This document shows positions 62,772-64,000 of a stretch of 64,000 bases of DNA, piece after piece. Origin of the DNA: Shewanella salipaludis (GTDB lineage Bacteria > Pseudomonadota > Gammaproteobacteria > Enterobacterales > Shewanellaceae); contig NZ_JAAXYH010000001.1 of NCBI RefSeq assembly GCF_012911865.1, positions 186,001-250,000 on the forward strand, in the 5' to 3' direction. The translations under genes were made by a program, and so were the position numbers. The notes beneath the pieces are model-generated. The model worked only from the letters and a program-made list of their open reading frames with translations. It was not told the origin of the DNA and made no database searches. The first letter of the stretch is position 1; each line of letters opens with the position of its first letter.

Positions 62772-63014
62772 ATGGATCCTGAACGTACCAGAACTTGGTT
62801 GGCTTTTATTTTAGTGGGTGGTTTTGCGCTGGTTGCCTGTTTGACCGTGTCTCTGGTGATCACTGGCTTTCTTCAAACCAACGATGCGATAGAAATATTG
62901 AAGGCATTCTCGTCGGTATTTTCCGGTTTCGTCGGTCTTGTGATAGGTTACTATTTCGGCAGGGCGGAAAACAGCAGTAATAACGCTCCGCTCAAGGTAG
63001 AGCCGGACGCATAA
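62772..63014 (+). CDS. Small two-helix membrane protein
   Basis: An 80-residue protein with membrane helices at about residues 9-33 and 47-64 (GFVGLVIGYYFGRA), resembling small membrane proteins seen near many bacterial genes but not a named family. GAGGG stands about nine bases before ATG 62772; a GTG at 62766 is the alternative. A hairpin (CCGGCT/AGCCGG) at about 62597-62612 separates it from the previous gene. Confidence 0.7.
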   Translation: MDPERTRTWLAFILVGGFALVACLTVSLVITGFLQTNDAIEILKAFSSVFSGFVGLVIGYYFGRAENSSNNAPLKVEPDA

Positions 63015-63204
63015 CGGGTACCAGAACAGGCTTTCGCTAGCCGAAGTCGTGGAACTCAACAACAAATTCACTTGATGCAACTCTGCAAGAGTCGCTGCAA
63101 GATGTACTACGCGCTCAGGCGCATCAATCAAGCAATGGGGTAGTGTGACGTGGAAGCTGGGTAGCTTGCTATAGTGTCATTGCGATAGACAGGGAGATTT
63201 TGCC

Positions 63205-63795
63205 ATGGAAAATCAAGCGAGAATGCTTTCGGTAGTGCCTGACTGGGCGTCGACGTACCACCTGCGTGAGGCCAAGTTGGCCGATGTTATGGCAATGGCC
63301 AGCGTCACCCGCTCGAGTTGGCTCAAGGCTTTTCAGTCATTCTTGCCCGATCCTGTCCTTAAACAGGGAACACAGCAACACTTCGAGCAGCTCTGGCGCA
63401 CTATTCTGCTCAATGCGCCTGAAGAGGAAGCCATCATCATAGAGGATGAAGGTGAGGTAGTCGCCTGCGGGGCCTGCGGCATGTACCGTTTCGACTACAA
63501 TCCGCCTCTGGGAGACATTATCAAGCCCAATGCCGGGGAGCTATACCGTGGCTATGTGACGCCCGAGTATCAAGGCTATGGTTTGGGCCGCAGCTTGCTT
63601 GCCAGGAGACTCGCCATGTTGGCGGCCAGAGGCTGCAGCGATGTGTATACCTGGGTGTATGAAGACAATAGCTCCGCGAGAGGCTTCTTCGAGCATCTCG
63701 GCGCCTCTATCATAGGCATACGGCATGGCAAGACCATGGGGTCACATTGGTTTAGGGAAGTCTGTTATCGGGTGAAGATAGACAAGCCGGCATAG
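63205..63795 (+). CDS. GNAT family N-acetyltransferase
   Basis: A 196-residue acetyl-CoA-dependent acetyltransferase. The core fold is visible: an N-terminal strand-helix (YHLREAKLADVMAMA), beta4 with the LYRGYVTPEYQGYGLGRSLL motif A that binds the CoA pyrophosphate, and motif B in VYEDNSSARGFFEHLG. Substrate is unknown; related proteins acetylate small amines or antibiotics. GGGAGA stands upstream of ATG 63205. Confidence 0.9.
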   Translation: MENQARMLSVVPDWASTYHLREAKLADVMAMASVTRSSWLKAFQSFLPDPVLKQGTQQHFEQLWRTILLNAPEEEAIIIEDEGEVVACGACGMYRFDYNPPLGDIIKPNAGELYRGYVTPEYQGYGLGRSLLARRLAMLAARGCSDVYTWVYEDNSSARGFFEHLGASIIGIRHGKTMGSHWFREVCYRVKIDKPA

Positions 63796-63850
63796 GCTGA
63801 GTGCCTGCGGGTGACAGTGCCATGCGATGACATGACAGGCTTCAATCATG

Positions 63851-63875
63851 AACAGGCCCGGCAGATGCCGGGCCT
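63851..63875. terminator. GC-rich hairpin after the GNAT gene
   Basis: CAGGCCCGGC / GCCGGGCCTG with a short loop at 63853-63876 between two convergent genes. No T-run on either side, so it is a weak or bidirectional terminator candidate. Confidence 0.5.
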
Positions 63876-63903
63876 GAGTGTTTGTACTGGGCGCTGCGGC
63901 GCT

Positions 63904-64000
63904 TCAGCCGGCTGGGTTGGCCAGCTGCGCCTCTATGGTCTGCACCAGGTAATAGGTAAAATCATGACCATGATGTTGCAGCATCTTGGGGAACATGGAA
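63904..64000 (-). CDS. 3' end of an unidentified minus-strand gene
   Basis: The last 32 codons of a gene that continues beyond the window: the end reads FPKMLQHHGHDFTYYLVQTI, then EAQLANPAG and stop (TGA at 63904-63906). The frame is open to the edge. It looks like a real soluble protein end, but it is too short to assign to a family. Confidence 0.5.
   Translation of the reverse strand, partial: SMFPKMLQHHGHDFTYYLVQTIEAQLANPAG

Overview
The window looks like chromosome from a marine gammaproteobacterium, most likely Shewanella or a close relative. The evidence is the protein types (a 296-residue Cdd, FabF, RlmA, a DUF3802-like protein), the conserved blocks rne/rluC, yceD-rpmF-plsX-fabHDG-acpP-fabF and pheST-ihfA, a complete his operon with a HisL leader, and a moderately GC-rich core. 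No rRNA, tRNA, CRISPR array or complete insertion sequence was seen. The genus is inferred from remembered protein similarity; no search was run.

Layout. 1-5.2 kb: the 5' part of rne (minus), divergent from rluC and a HAD phosphatase, then yceF/maf. 5.4-11.8 kb: the ribosomal protein L32 and fatty-acid synthesis block, ending in acpP and fabF, each with a terminator. 12-18.3 kb: thioesterase, a beta-hydroxyacid dehydrogenase-type enzyme, cdd, sbcB, an unknown protein, rlmA and a cold-shock gene with a long leader. 18.4-19.3 kb: decayed-looking DNA. 19.3-22.7 kb: an ABC exporter pair, yceH and an S1-domain CvfB-like gene. 23.1-28.2 kb: a polyamine cluster (speE, speA, a eukaryote-type speD, speB) behind a structured leader with a possible 45-codon leader peptide. 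28.3-36.1 kb: pdxH, a second csp gene, small conserved genes, a kinase-like sensor and a chemotaxis receptor with a sigma-28-type promoter. 36.6-42.5 kb: pheST-ihfA, a lipid A acyltransferase and an MscS channel. 42.5-50.2 kb: hisL-GDCBHAF-IE on the minus strand with a classical attenuator. 50.5-52.4 kb: yoaA helicase.

52.5-62.6 kb is the accessory part. It holds a class 3 lipase preceded by an exported DUF6795-like protein and followed by a small membrane protein, with related non-coding repeats on both sides. Then come an AT-rich stretch with a twice-broken coiled-coil gene, a gene with integron-cassette features, a 1120-residue tail-anchored protein with an amidotransferase/ThuA-like N-terminus, a GDCCVxC-family protein behind a perfect palindrome, a hexanucleotide repeat and an unknown gene. 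The window closes with a small membrane protein, a GNAT acetyltransferase and the 3' end of an unidentified minus-strand gene.

Functional themes: envelope lipid synthesis (plsX, fab genes, lpxM), RNA processing (rne, rluC, rlmA), arginine-to-spermidine conversion (speA-speB-speD-speE) and histidine synthesis. The best candidates for undescribed biology are the 56.5-61.0 kb gene pair, the spe leader and the lipase module.
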